Positions 44,901-55,593 of a stretch of 64,000 nucleotides of DNA are shown in pieces. Location: the NCBI GenBank assembly GCA_003415625.1, contig PYIU01000004.1, positions 3,286,001-3,350,000 of the forward strand. Direction: 5' to 3'. Source of the DNA: Aquanectria penicillioides (Eukaryota > Ascomycota > Sordariomycetes > Hypocreales > Nectriaceae). The translations under genes were made by a program, and so were the position numbers. The notes under the pieces are model-generated. The model saw only the letters and a list, made by a program, of their open reading frames with translations. It ran no database searches and had not been told where the DNA came from. The stretch's first letter is position 1. Every line of letters begins with the position of its first letter.

Positions 44901-45901
44901 TCTGCGTCTGCGCCTGCGGTCCGCTGCTTGTCTGCGCAAAGGCCCGGCGCTGTCCCCTCTGGCCCGACCTTTCTTCTTGCTGCATGTCACCCACCTAAAG
45001 CCCACCGGCGGCGCTGGTGGCCGCCCAACTCCCGGAGGCATGTGTGACGGACTTCGCTCCACACTCCCACTGGCGCGAGAGACCGCATCCTCGCCTCAGC
45101 CAATATCAACGCTCCGTCAGCCGCTGAGCCCTTGGAGCTTTTCCCATCCCGCCCCATCCCATGGGCCGCCTTCCAAGCTGTTCCCTGCTGTGATTGCCCG
45201 GCCGCATGCACGCTCGTCGTCTCTCTGCCCGCGTCCACATGGCAATCTCGCATATCACCTCTCCACCTCGACTTTTTTGTGTGTCGCCGCCGCTATCCCA
45301 TCTCATCACGGCCGTGTTAGACGCCCTCTTTGCCTGTCCCTGTCGCTTTTTCATTAACCCTTGTTCTTGTGTTTCCTAGCTCCGTCTAGACGTCCAGGAT
45401 CTGATCATCCAAGGTCATATATCCGGCCGCATTTGCCCATCCCGTCTCCACGGTGAACTCGTTTTTAACTCCCATCGCCCCATCTCCTTCGCCCCCAACC
45501 TCGTTCACGTCCCCTCTCAAGTCCATCCCCACGTTAACGGCCCTGTCTGTGTTTTGTTTAATACCGAATGCACTCGCCACTGATCTGTTAGGCTAAGAGT
45601 CTGGCATTCTTCGGTTTCCCGTGGCGCTCATCGGTCCCTCCTGTCGCTGTCGGACATTGCATCGCAACTCCTTTTCCAAAACCAGCGCGAAAACTACAGC
45701 TCCCCAGAGTCCCACCACAATTTTCGCCGCTTAATCTTTCCACCCCGGCATAGAGTAGAAACGATACACATACCAAAACTCAGCACATTTGATACGATCC
45801 ATATTCATGTGGAACTAAACGGGGCCATCCCCGCGCTTCGTCGCCTACCCTCCTAAGCAGAAAACCAAATCTCCCGTAAGAAGCATTAGTCGCTGGTCGA
45901 A
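41908..45901. other. 4-kb intergenic region
   Basis: No gene is supported. Small repeats occur: an 11-bp unit (TCAAGGGTCAC) in four copies at 42262-42305, a GAGCTCAAGGATGAG repeat near 42525-42560, GTGAAGTG/GGTGCAAAGC repeats near 43873-43915 and an imperfect TCTGCG hexamer repeat at about 44874-44921. ORFs of up to 164 codons (43986-44480 +, 44884-45357 +) are low-complexity, without any known domain. From about 45030 to 45901 the + strand is CT-rich, which fits the leader of the second ferric-reductase-like gene. Confidence 0.5.
42262..42305. repeat. 11-bp tandem repeat, four copies
   Basis: The unit TCAAGGGTCAC occurs twice exactly and then as TCAAGGGCCAC and a partial CCAAGGGTATG. It lies in the 4-kb intergenic space upstream of Rrp43. 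The copies decay from left to right. Function is unknown; slippage is the likely origin. Confidence 0.8.
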
Positions 45902-48508
45902 ATGGCTTCTCAATTGCACAACGCCGTCTCCGAGGCCACCAAGACCATCGCTGGTCTGGTCAAGCGCATCAGCATTCCCCTGACTCCCACGAGTCCCGCC
46001 GGTCTAGTCCAGGCGCACACAGTCGACCCCTGGGAGGAATCCGGAAAATATGGACGCGGAATGACTTACTTTGCCGTGGCCCTCATTAGCATGGTTCTTC
46101 TCATGAGGATATGGCACTTTTGGCAGGACAAGATTCGACAAGCCATCTACAAGCATGAAGTTGAAGAGCATTACCGAAGGGCCTACAGTCTCGACCCCGA
46201 ATACATGGCCGCTCTTCACACTGCCCAGACGGGCGTCACAGCCGAAACCGGCCAACAGTTTTTCCCTGACCACCACGATCCCATTGGCGAGAAGAACTTT
46301 CGACCCAAGGCTCACTTTTCCTCCGTCGGCATTGTCAACGACACCCTGGCCCTGTTCCGATGGGTCTTTTACCGTCCGGTTCCTGATTTTGTCTGGGGCA
46401 ATTGGCGATTCACCTTTTCCTCACTGGCGGTTCTCACCTGCGTCTTCATCGCCCTCGTTTTTGTGACACTGTATTGCTTTCTCCTGCAGCCTCTTTACTG
46501 GCAGAGCATTCAGTATGGTTCACCTCCTCTCGCTATCAGGGCCGGGATGATTTCCGTGGCCCTGACCCCCTGGATTATTGCAACCAGCATGAAGGCCAAT
46601 GTCCTGACTATTCTGATCGGCATTGGCCCCGAACGTTTGAACGTTTTCCACCGATGGGCAGGATACCTTTGCCTGTTCCTCGCCCTCGTGCATACTATTC
46701 CGTTTTACGTCCAGCCAGTTTGGGATGACGGTGGCATGCAAGTGTTCCAGCGTCTTTTCCCCGGTGGTAGCGGAATCATCTACGGCACCGGAATCGCGTG
46801 CCTGGTTCCTCTGATCTGGCTCTGTGTTGCCTCTCTTCCCTTTATTCGAAGAATCGCCTATGAGGTTTTCGTACTTTTGCACATTCCGGTTTCCATGGTC
46901 TATATTGGCGTTCTCTTCTGGCACACCAAGAACTTCTTGATGTCATGGAGCTACCTTTATACTTCTATTGCGATCTGGGCTTTCTGCTACCTCTTGAGGC
47001 TCTTCAAGCTCAACTGGTTGAAGCCCTGGCGCATGTCGTTCCTAGTTGGTGACGAAGCTGCTATTACCCTCATGGCAGAAAATGCTATCAAAATCACCAT
47101 CCCGACCCAGATGCGATGGAAACCTGGACAGTATGTCTACCTGCGCATGCCAGGCATCTCAATCTTTGAGAACCACCCCTTTACTATTTCTTCACTCTGC
47201 AGTGAAGATTTCCCGTCAGAATACGGAGAGCAGTACCGTGACTGCACTCTCGTGTTCCGACCTTACGGCGGATTTACCCGCAAAGTCCTCGAAACAGCCA
47301 TCGAGAAGGGACCATTCCACACCTACCGTGCGTTCCTCGATGGGCCTTATGGTGGCATGCGACGAGATCTCGCTGCTTTTGATACATGCATTTTGATTGC
47401 AGGAGGCAGCGGCATTACTGCCCTCATGTCGCAACTCTTGGACCTTATCAAACGAATGAGAGATGGCAAAGCCATCACCAAGAAGGTTGTCGTCGTGTGG
47501 GCTTTAAAGCGACTCGAGGCTATGGATTGGTTCCGCGAGGAACTGCGCATCTGCAGAGAGTCCGCTCCTCCCGAGAGTGTTACTTGCAAGTTCTTTGTTA
47601 CTTCAGCCGTGCGACAGCGCCATGGAGAGGGCATCATGGGCGGCCAGATGGGCCCCAACGGCCCTCGAGCCTTGAGCCACATGTTCCACGATAAGCTGGA
47701 TGGGTTTGTCGCCGGCATTGCGTCTAAGCGAAACTCGGCTCTGATTCAGGCCGAGGCTGAGGGCGACCCAGATCGCGAGCGCGAGCTCCGCGCTGAGGAC
47801 GAGGATCGCATCACTGCCCTTCCGCAACAAAAGTACCTTCAACCTCACTCGCTCCCGCCGCCTCCTTCTGGGGCCCCACCGGCCGAACAGATTTCGGAAA
47901 CGGAGGAGTCACTCATGAAGTTGGAGGGCCGTGATTATTACCCCGATGACAAGAAGAAGTTGTCCCTCGAAGTCCCCCAGGATCCCGCCAAAGAGTTCCA
48001 TTTCCGACCCATGCAGACGGATAACCCACACTTCAACTACGCACCACCCTCGCCGCGAAAGTTCCCTTCCGAGACCATTACCTCTGAGGACGATACGCCG
48101 ATTAGCCCGCCTGAACTTGCACACCTCCGACAGCCCACCATGGAAGCCTCTCGACCAAGACCAACGTCAACATTCGGGCCTCCATCTGGCTTTGACTTTG
48201 GCTTCCCGGAGACCCCAACTGAGTTCCAGAAGAGTCTCATGCGCTTTGCCTTCCCCGTGCCACACCAGATCGACGGAGGCTGGAGCGTCGAATACGGCCG
48301 GCCAGATCTTGGATACATGCTCAAGGAGTGGGCAACGGGCGGTGCCGATGGGCGAGGCATCCTGGGGCGGCGAACGGCCGTGTTTGTGTGCGGACCCCCG
48401 GCGATGCGAGTCGGAGTGGCCAACACAGTTGCGCGACTCCAGGCGGAGATTTGGGGAGACGACGAACTAGAGGAGATATTCTTGCACACGGAGAACTACG
48501 CCCTGTAA
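45902..48508 (+). CDS. Large ferric-reductase-like transmembrane flavocytochrome
   Basis: Intronless, 868 residues. Domain order: N-terminal soluble part, one span (about 50-70), a charged linker, further spans and the haem domain with HRWAGYLCLFLALVHTIPF and FVLLHIPVSMVYIGVLFWHT (histidine pairs, about 248-345). Next is an FAD-binding domain with HPFTISSLC (near 426), then the NADPH domain with AGGSGITALMSQ (near 499) and VFVCGPPAMRVGV (near 828). It belongs to the FRE/NOX superfamily and probably carries electrons from NADPH to an extracytoplasmic acceptor. Between the two NADPH-binding motifs is an insert of about 240 residues (571-810), rich in proline and acidic residues, containing RHGEGIMGGQMGPNGPRALS. 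This is far longer than in the 625-residue relative at 27442, and the pair share little beyond motifs. NOX was considered, but the paired-haem spacing and the insert argue for the ferric-reductase branch. The acceptor is unknown. Confidence 0.87.
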   Translation: MASQLHNAVSEATKTIAGLVKRISIPLTPTSPAGLVQAHTVDPWEESGKYGRGMTYFAVALISMVLLMRIWHFWQDKIRQAIYKHEVEEHYRRAYSLDPEYMAALHTAQTGVTAETGQQFFPDHHDPIGEKNFRPKAHFSSVGIVNDTLALFRWVFYRPVPDFVWGNWRFTFSSLAVLTCVFIALVFVTLYCFLLQPLYWQSIQYGSPPLAIRAGMISVALTPWIIATSMKANVLTILIGIGPERLNVFHRWAGYLCLFLALVHTIPFYVQPVWDDGGMQVFQRLFPGGSGIIYGTGIACLVPLIWLCVASLPFIRRIAYEVFVLLHIPVSMVYIGVLFWHTKNFLMSWSYLYTSIAIWAFCYLLRLFKLNWLKPWRMSFLVGDEAAITLMAENAIKITIPTQMRWKPGQYVYLRMPGISIFENHPFTISSLCSEDFPSEYGEQYRDCTLVFRPYGGFTRKVLETAIEKGPFHTYRAFLDGPYGGMRRDLAAFDTCILIAGGSGITALMSQLLDLIKRMRDGKAITKKVVVVWALKRLEAMDWFREELRICRESAPPESVTCKFFVTSAVRQRHGEGIMGGQMGPNGPRALSHMFHDKLDGFVAGIASKRNSALIQAEAEGDPDRERELRAEDEDRITALPQQKYLQPHSLPPPPSGAPPAEQISETEESLMKLEGRDYYPDDKKKLSLEVPQDPAKEFHFRPMQTDNPHFNYAPPSPRKFPSETITSEDDTPISPPELAHLRQPTMEASRPRPTSTFGPPSGFDFGFPETPTEFQKSLMRFAFPVPHQIDGGWSVEYGRPDLGYMLKEWATGGADGRGILGRRTAVFVCGPPAMRVGVANTVARLQAEIWGDDELEEIFLHTENYAL

Positions 48509-49502
48509 AGGGGAGGAAAAAAGGCTAGAGAGAGGAGGCCTGTATTTGTATTGGATGACTGGAAGGACTATCCGGAGCACGAGATGAGATACCATGATGA
48601 GCGATGTGATTTTCTTTTTTTTTTTCTTTTCCTTTTTTTACGTTGATTCCCCTATTATACATCTACTAGCTACTTACCTACCCACCTACATACCTAGATA
48701 CCCCTGGGTATATACGCATGGACGGGCGACAAAGAAGCCCCGGGCCATATGACTGTCTATACAACTTAATCTTGTCATTAGTCTCTCATGACTTCTTCCG
48801 CAAGTTCAATGCCAACTACTGTTCGAGTGTGACTCTTCGGCAGGCATGACGCCATATACTTACACTTGCCTGAAAGAAAGAAGCGGGGAAGAGGAGGGGA
48901 AGAGGTTTTCTCGTCGGTCGTGCGGGCGGCCAGACAGGTTCACGGCGGCGGAGTGAGTGACCAAGCCAATCCAAGCCAATCCAGGCCAGGCCAGGCCAGG
49001 CCAGAGAGGTTCCCCTCGTGATGGCGCGACGACCCCACGCTGCTAAAGAGCCGCATGCATGCATCCTCGCACGGAATGCGGCGATGACGCGATGGTGATT
49101 GGCAAAACTCGTGGCTGCAGCCAGGGACCGTGGAGCAGACCGATGACGGCTCGGCCGGCGCGCACCTTGATGGCCTGGCCGTCTTCCCACGCGCCCTCGC
49201 GCGAGCACAGTGGTGAGAGGTTACAGGAATACTTGAATGGACGTAAATCCTCCAGCTCCATTTCAACTCAATCTTCCCTCTTGTTGCACACTCTCTCCGT
49301 TGTTCTCCGTCGTCGGTGTTGCCCTTGAAGCTTCGAAGCTATTGCTACACGCTGTCGTCCTTGGGGTATCACAGGCATCGTCGCACTTACACAAACTACT
49401 TACACACGCTCAACACGCACGCACACACGCACGCCCAAGCAGCCCCTCCCCGGTCCTCTCTTCTCCCCTCCCCCACATCTCACTCATCCCACTTCATCCA
49501 CG
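48509..49502. other. Intergenic with short tandem repeats
   Basis: About 1 kb. It holds T-rich tracts near 48610-48640, a CCTACNTAC-type run near 48670-48695, and at 48961-49004 two CCAAGCCAAT units followed by about five CCAGG pentamers. The last 250 bases before 49503 are CT-rich leader. The minus-strand ORFs at 48816-49266 merely reflect the repeat. Confidence 0.5.
48961..49004. repeat. Short tandem repeat (CCAAGCCAAT x2, CCAGG x5)
   Basis: Two exact 10-bp units are followed by a run of CCAGG pentamers. The units are related (CCAAG/CCAAT/CCAGG), which suggests expansion by slippage. It lies about 500 bp upstream of the unrecognised 142-residue protein. Confidence 0.75.
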
Positions 49503-50053
49503 ATGGCGGAATGCGAGTGCGGTGAGCGAGACATCCAGAAAATCGCAAAGGGCTGGTCCATTGCCATGATGTACTCCAAGGAACGCTTAAAACGAGTCTA
49601 CGACCTCAAGGGTGACCAACTTGAAGAGGCCGTCAACGAAGGCCGGGTTGTCCTCGAGACCGTCTGTCTCTTCATGCACGCCTGCATCAAGCATGGACAG
49701 TTCAAGTAAGCTCCGTTCTTTGCATTGCGATTGAGAGTGAGATGTCAGAGGCTAACTGTCGCAACTTCTAGGCTCCCTCTCGAGTTCTGGCGGGTTCTCC
49801 ACTCGGAGTACGGCATCGTCGTGTACCCCTCCGCCTTCACAGAGGAGATTGAAGTCCAAGGCTTGGGCACCGATGTTACATTTTCGGAGGCGTACTACGG
49901 ACACATCAGTGAGTCGATTCTTTAAACCCCATGGACACCTCAAAGGCTAATAGCCGCACCCCAGTGATGTTCCCGACTTGTTGCGGAGCAAAGCACCCTC
50001 CCCGATGCCCGTTCGAGTACCTCCAAGAGCCGCCGCCCGTTTACCAAGCATGA
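49503..50053 (+). CDS. Unrecognised 142-residue protein, cysteine-containing
   Basis: Predicted 142 residues from three exons (49503-49705, 49772-49908, 49965-50053; introns 66 and 56 nt, GTAAGC and GTGAGT donors). I do not recognise a family. The N-terminus is MAECECGERDIQKIAKGWS; the first exon looks helical (YSKERLKRVYDLKGDQLEEAVNEGR and a VVLETVCLFMHACIKHGQFK segment). The second exon, LPLEFWRVLHSEYGIVVYPS onward, looks like a mixed alpha/beta end, and the last reads MMFPTCCGAKHPPRCPFEYLQ, with three cysteines in ten residues, then a proline-rich tail. Together with CEC at the N-terminus this might be a metal-binding protein, which is only inference. No signal peptide or membrane span is evident. 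All joins keep the frame and the composition is clearly protein-like, so I regard it as a real gene. Confidence 0.75.
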
Positions 50054-50393
50054 AAATACAATAAAACAGAATACAAACCTAACGATAATGGATTATGAAT
50101 AGGTGTTGGCGGAGAGGTTTACCGGTTGGTGAGGGATGCCGCTGCTACTGAGAGGATACAAGGGCTGAGCCTCTGAGTGGTGGATAACCGGAAGAAGAAT
50201 AAATAGCGGAAATAAGGCATGCCGTGGAGGTGTGAAGGGCGACATTTGATTACAAGGAGCGATGGGATTGCAAGGGGTGTTGAATAAGATGCGCATCGTT
50301 TCGTCGTATATACTCTAGCATAATGTTGTTTATCGGTTTCCAACAAGAAAGCAACTGCCAATTGGCAAAGCAAATAAAGCACAAACACCACAT
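50054..50393. other. Convergent 3' intergenic region
   Basis: A 340-bp spacer between the stop codons of the unrecognised protein (+) and MoaE-like gene (-). It has only 3' untranslated sequence as far as can be seen. Confidence 0.55.
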
Positions 50394-50962
50394 TTATTTC
50401 TCTTCCTTTTGCCCCTTTGCTCCATCTCTATTCGCTCTCCACACGCCCTCTTCGCCCTCAAACTCTTCCCTCTTCCATACCTCGACCTTGGACTTGCACT
50501 CCTCCAGCGCCTCCTCCCCGGCGCGCCAAGCGGCCTGGCGGTGCGGGGCAGACACGGCGATTAGGATGCTCTCTTCGCCGATGGGCACCGCGCCCAGGCG
50601 GTGGATCATGGCGATGCCCTTGAGGCTATGCTTGGTGCGTATTTCCTGCGTGATGGCCATCATAGAGCGCAGAGCCCGAGGGTGATACGAAGTATACTGG
50701 AGTTCTTTGACGGGCTTGCCGTCGAAGTTGTCTCTCGTGGTTCCTGGTGTCAAGCGGTCAGCAGGGGAATCTTGCACGCTACAGATCCACTTAGACGAGA
50801 TGTTTTACCTGCAAAGAGAACAATGGCCCCCGCTCCAGGATCGCGAACCCGGTCCATGATGGCTTTGGCGTCGAGATAGTCGTGAGTGAGAGCCACATAG
50901 CAGCCCGCCTCAGAAGCCTCCCATTTCTCCTTTTCGTTCTTTGGCTTATCTGCCGCAGACAT
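50394..50962 (-). CDS. Molybdopterin synthase large (catalytic) subunit, MoaE type
   Basis: Predicted 167 residues from two exons (50962-50809 and 50743-50394) with a 65-nt intron (GTAAAA...CAG). MoaE/MOCS2B with its small sulfur-carrying partner turns precursor Z (cPMP) into molybdopterin, needed for nitrate reductase, xanthine dehydrogenase and sulfite oxidase. In Aspergillus the gene is cnxH. Seen here are YVALTHDYLDAKAIMDRVRDPGAGAIVLFAG|TTRDNFDGKPV split over the splice join, LQYTSYHPRA, IAMIHRLGAVPIGEESILIAVSA, HRQAAWRAGEEALEECKSKVEVWKRE (the active-site lysine block; the usual KxxxPIWKKE is KVEVWKREE here) and a charged tail. An alternative start three codons upstream (50971) cannot be excluded; 50962 was chosen because GTCATGTCTG has a better context. 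The small subunit gene is not in this window. Confidence 0.93.
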
Positions 50963-52172
50963 GACTATCATACCCCTGCGTACGCAACGGTGCGGGTCAA
51001 CTTTTTTCTGCGGTCTGCTGCAGTTACAGCTTTCCTTGGAATGCGCCTTTTGGTGACGGTTTTCAAGATGGGAGTGGGAGTGGGGGCGAACGGGCTATCG
51101 ACACCTACAATGACAGACAACCTTTCACATCCAAGCTAGTGAGTAAGCAATAAATGGTGGCAGAGGACTCGATTTGGCAGCACAACCCAACATCACGAAA
51201 CCCGAAAATTTTCTTTATAAGGGACACCAGTTAAAGTTGAAAAAAAAAAAAGGAAGTTCATCTCCTTTCCCGTTCAAAGTTAAGGAGATGAATGTTGCCG
51301 AGATCTCACATATAACCCTTATCTGAAGCTGTGCAGTGGGCATCACTATCTCCGTCTTGGACACAGGCACCCACCACTCAGGGCTTGAAAGGGATGGACT
51401 TCGGTAATCACAATAACAAATAGACCCAAGCATTTGCAAACTCATTCACATTTCAAAAATGTGTAAGTGACTCATAATTAAACATCGCGATTGATCATGT
51501 GAACAATTTGACTACTTTTGAAATGGGTTCATTGCGTGGCCGTCCTGCTTCTGGGTCCATGTGTGAGCTTTTTGCCTATTTTCAATGTTGAAAATGTTTT
51601 CGGACAATACCCTTGCTTCAGTACCCTAATGCAGAAAGGTTCAAGCTTATTCTCCTTTAAATTAACCAGACTGTTGAAACACTAAGAAAATGCCTCTTCC
51701 CTTTTTAGCAAAAAACACATGGGGGATTCTTGGTGTGACATAGCCTAGACGTCAGCGGGCAGCGAGACTGACATTGAACTAAGGCTACAAATAAATAAAC
51801 GCTTGATAAATTCAAGATTAGGCACACATTGTTGCTTTCCCTTCAAATTTTCTAATTAAATTGAAAAAAAAAAAAAATGAGCTCATTTTGGATCCAAATG
51901 TGATATCGCGTACAGATCCCACATGCTGAAAGGGAGGGGATTTATGAAGTTAAAGCGAAAGTTGTTCTTATAAACGAACCACCCACCGTGACGTTATTGT
52001 TCAGAGCCTTAGTCAGCCAACGGATCAAGCTCAGCCTGCTTTAGACATTCTTGGACATGCCACCTTGAACTTGACTCCCTTTGTCATTTCAAAACCTCAT
52101 CTAGCTTGATAAACAACAAACCTCTTCTCTGCTCTTTCAAAATTATCCGAGATCGTGCGGGTTGACGCCGTT
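50963..52172. other. Divergent promoter region, AT-rich centre
   Basis: About 1.2 kb between the MoaE-like gene (-) and the RBM5-like gene (+). The middle (51400-51900) is AT-rich with A11 and A13 tracts near 51241 and 51865. It holds both promoters. No gene is supported. Confidence 0.5.
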
Positions 52173-55070
52173 ATGCGCGACGAATACGGTGCGCGATCTG
52201 AGGATCGCGCGAGAGGCTCCGACGGGAGGACGACCCAGGACCAGGACTACTTCGATCAGCGACAGGACGGCTACCGATCGCGGCAGGGTAAATGGCACAC
52301 AGCCCGAGCCTCAGGCAATGATTGAAGCACACGAGAAGGGACCGTCATGGATCATTTGAGCATGAGTGCTAACTTCCCCACGGGACGGCGAGACCATTCT
52401 AGGTCTCCTCCCCGCCAAGCCTTTCCCGACGGACATCGCGGGAGAGACCCGCGCTATCGGGACGACGACATGCGCTACGAGAGGGAATACGACGACCGAC
52501 ATGGTCAATACGACGATGGATACCCGAGGAGAGGCGGCGCATCCCGCGGCGCAAGATACCAGGATGAGCACGACTATGGCGGTATGTACGACGACGGCTA
52601 CCAAGAAGATGGCGAGTATGGCCACGAGCGGCATGGGAACGAGAGGCATAGGCATTCGCGCTCAAGATACGGAGATGGCGATGACGGCCCATCCCGATCT
52701 CGGTCTGCTAGCCGCCACAATCGAAGCGGATCCCATAGTCCGATGCGGGATGCAGGAAAGCCCAGCGATACGGTCATCCTCGAAGGGCTACCATTTAGTG
52801 TATCGTCGAGTGAGGTTGGTACCCTGCCGATCTGAGCGATTGATTTCTCATCGACGGAGAGGCCTCTGGGTGTTGAGCCCCGGAGCGCCATCTCCACTGA
52901 CGCCAACCCCCCGTCTTCTGGGAGCTTGTCCACCCTTGAACTTGTCGGGGGTTACCGCGACATGCCCGGAAACCGACCTAACTTCATGGCTCGCAATGAC
53001 TAATTGAAGATCTTGCAGCTGCGAGAAAGCATTCTGAATAACACCATCGCCGCCGAGTTCCCTTCGATAGACGTCCGCGTGTCCGCTTCAAAAGGTCAGT
53101 GCTCCAGCGCCGCACAATGAGACTTGGTCTAATATCAAAACAGGACATCGTCGGGCATTCGTTCAATTCCTGGAAGTCGACCACGCTGTCGCCTTTATGA
53201 GAGAGCATTATCCAAAGCTTTTTATTGAGTTGGCGCAATCTACTGATGATGTACCAGACGGCAAGTTTGATGCATACATTCACTACGCCCGTAGTCGAGA
53301 GAATCGCGACGAGGTTGACGCCCGAGTGTCTGGAGGAGGCAATTGGGTCTGCCCTACGGTATGTGCCATCCGCTCACATGCACCCTGCACTGCTGACACT
53401 CATAGTGTGACTTCTCAAACTACCCGACGCGGACTAAGTGCAAGGTTTGCGGTGGCCCTCAGTCTGGTGAGTCTATACACTCTACTCCGTCATTTTCTCA
53501 ACTAACAAATTCATGACCAAGCCCCGAATTGGCAGCAAAACTTGACAGGCGTTACGGATGCAGCCGATGTTCCCTCTCAGATTCTTGTCGTTTATCCCTT
53601 GCCCCCTTTTGTTACTGAGGATATGCTCGCAAGTGACCTCAAGCGCCTAGAGCTCGAGAAACCGGACACTTCCAAAGACAACTCCAATGGTGCGCCAAAA
53701 CTCAAGTCAACCGCGCCCACCGGTAACACATCAGGATACGGAGCGCGACCTGGCTCACTACACCGAGTGTTTTTGATGCGTGACGTGAACACAGATGAAT
53801 CTTTCAAATACGGTTTTGTCGAATTTTGGACTCTAGAGGACGCGGCAGCGGCTGTGTCCAAGTTTCAAAAGTCACGATCCTTTACTGTTGCAGCCTGCCC
53901 AGTCACGATTTCTACCATTCATATGGGAGTTTTTGTGCCCGAGGAGCGAGAACTTACAAATTCTATTGAACGAATGTCGTTTAACCCCCTATTTAACCCC
54001 GAGCTTCGAGTCCGATATCGAGATCGCCATGTCTACCCTAGCCAGCACGTTGTAGCCTCACAACCCCCTGGAGCCGAGGAGGCCGCAAAGCAGGGCATGG
54101 ATGAAGCTGGAGATGGCAAAAAGTCCAAAAAGCGCAAAGCCGAAGGAAACACTGGTGGATCGTCAACTAAGAAATTTGTGCCAATGGCCGGCCAGATGGC
54201 TATGTGGCAGCGGAAGAGAGACGAACTACGTGGCGACGGCGAGGGGCCAAATGACAACGAGGCTAACGATCAGGACCGGACGCCTGTGCGAATATCGATG
54301 TCTGGGAATGCATCATCTGGGGATGGATCAAAGTCACAGGGTCCTATCAAGATCTCATTGTCTGGAACGACAAAGTTGGGCGCCCCCAAGACACAAACAC
54401 AAAAAAATCGACGACACCAGAGCCAAAAGCGATATCGGAACCCAACCTTCAACCTTCGGATTCAACCGACGCGACTGTGTCGTACGTCGACCGTGACCGG
54501 TTGATGTGTCTTATATGCATGCGTAAATACAAGTCTGCTGAAGAAGTGGATATTCATGAAAAATCTCGGAACCACAAGAATGCTACTGAGAATGAGGAGC
54601 AAGTCAAGGCAGCCCTGCCACGGCTGGCGGCCCGCGACAAGCGACTCCAGAAGCAAGCGCAAGAGAATCCGGATGCCAGTGCTGCAGCATCCCAGTATCG
54701 AGATCGAGCCAAGGAGAGACGACAAGCGCACAACCAGCCCACGAAGCCGACACCTGGACAACAAAACAAGCCAAAGCAGCCTCCCAAGCAGGATGAAGCT
54801 CCCCCACCCGCGAAGCCAGCTCAGTCCAAAGGCGCTGGCATGCTGGCCAAGATGGGCTGGTCTGCCGGGTCCGGTCTCGGAGCGAATGGGGACGGACGCA
54901 CCGAGGTCATTGCCACCAACGCCTACCAGGAGGGCGTTGGTCTAGGAGCGGAGGGCGGCAACCTGGGAGATGCGGCGCAGATGGCAGAGCGCAAGACGAA
55001 AAACAGCTATGCCGACTATCTGAATACGGTTCAGGACAGGGCGAGAGAGCGGTACAACAAGATGAACTAG
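52173..55070 (+). CDS. RBM5/RBM10-like splicing regulator (RRM, RanBP2 finger, RRM, C2H2, G-patch) with one frameshift
   Basis: About 812 residues from six exons (52173-52287, 52393-52814, 53019-53094, 53144-53358, 53406-53466, 53522-55070; introns 105, 204, 49, 47 and 55 nt). The N-terminus is rich in Arg, Asp, Gly and Ser (RS-like). Next come an RRM with VILEGLPFSV (RNP2-like) and HRRAFVQFLEV (RNP1-like); a RanBP2 zinc finger, WVCPTCDFSNYPTRTKCKVC; a second RRM with ILVVYPLPPFV and KYGFVEFWTL; a basic linker; a C2H2-like finger, LMCLICMRKYKSAEEVDIHEKSRNH; and a G-patch, GMLAKMGWSAGSGLGANGDG. This order is that of RBM5/RBM10, U2-snRNP-associated regulators of 3' splice-site choice in the nucleus. 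The last exon changes frame at an A7 run (54401-54407); eight A residues would keep TQTQKKSTTPEPKAISEP in frame. Since both sides are conserved, an assembly error is likely. The 3' end of intron 1 uses GGCGAG after a GCTAAC branch site. Confidence 0.87.
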
Positions 55071-55593
55071 GTCAGACAGATTGCGGCCGCGAGCGTGCGA
55101 GGGAGAGAGAATGGGATTGTCGATCTGAACGTCACCCCGTTTTTGCATTACACATGTACTTGTACTTGGGCTAGAGGAGGATGATGATGATGATGATACG
55201 GGGAGAACTGTGAAAATGAAGACGTAGTAGCAGTATTAGGCCTGAACTAAAGTCTAGAAACGCTTTCACAAGTGCAAAGATGTGGGCAACCAGATTTGAA
55301 TTTGGAGCAATTATTTTGATGCAACTCATCCATCCATGATGCACACCCGGTGACGTATGGTTCTTCTATGCCAAGGGGATTATTTTCCAACGAGGGTATC
55401 GTATATACATGGTTCAGTGACGGGAGGTCAGTCCTCTCAACCCCTTGAATTGTTTCTTTATCCTCCCGTCTCGTTGGTGTTACTCTTACATACATATATG
55501 AGTCAATTCGTGCAAAGAAAGAAGAAAAAATAGACAGCATAAAAATAGTAATAAAGCAATCGAGTCGCAGGTCGTATTTTTAGGGCCTTAGCC
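55071..55593. other. Convergent 3' intergenic region
   Basis: A 523-bp spacer between the RBM5-like gene (+) and the aspartyl protease gene (-). A GATGAT microsatellite lies at about 55180-55197. Otherwise only 3' untranslated sequence is apparent. Confidence 0.55.

Noticed and set aside
43986..45357. ORFs of 164 and 157 codons upstream of the second ferric-reductase-like gene
   Set aside because: Proline/serine/arginine-rich readings of GC-rich and CT-rich leader sequence; hexamer repeat near 44880 explains part of the openness.
45902..48508. NADPH oxidase (NoxA/NoxB)
   Set aside because: Superfamily motifs are shared, but the haem-region spacing, long insert and overall sequence fit the ferric-reductase branch; no EF-hands or NOX-type signatures are visible.
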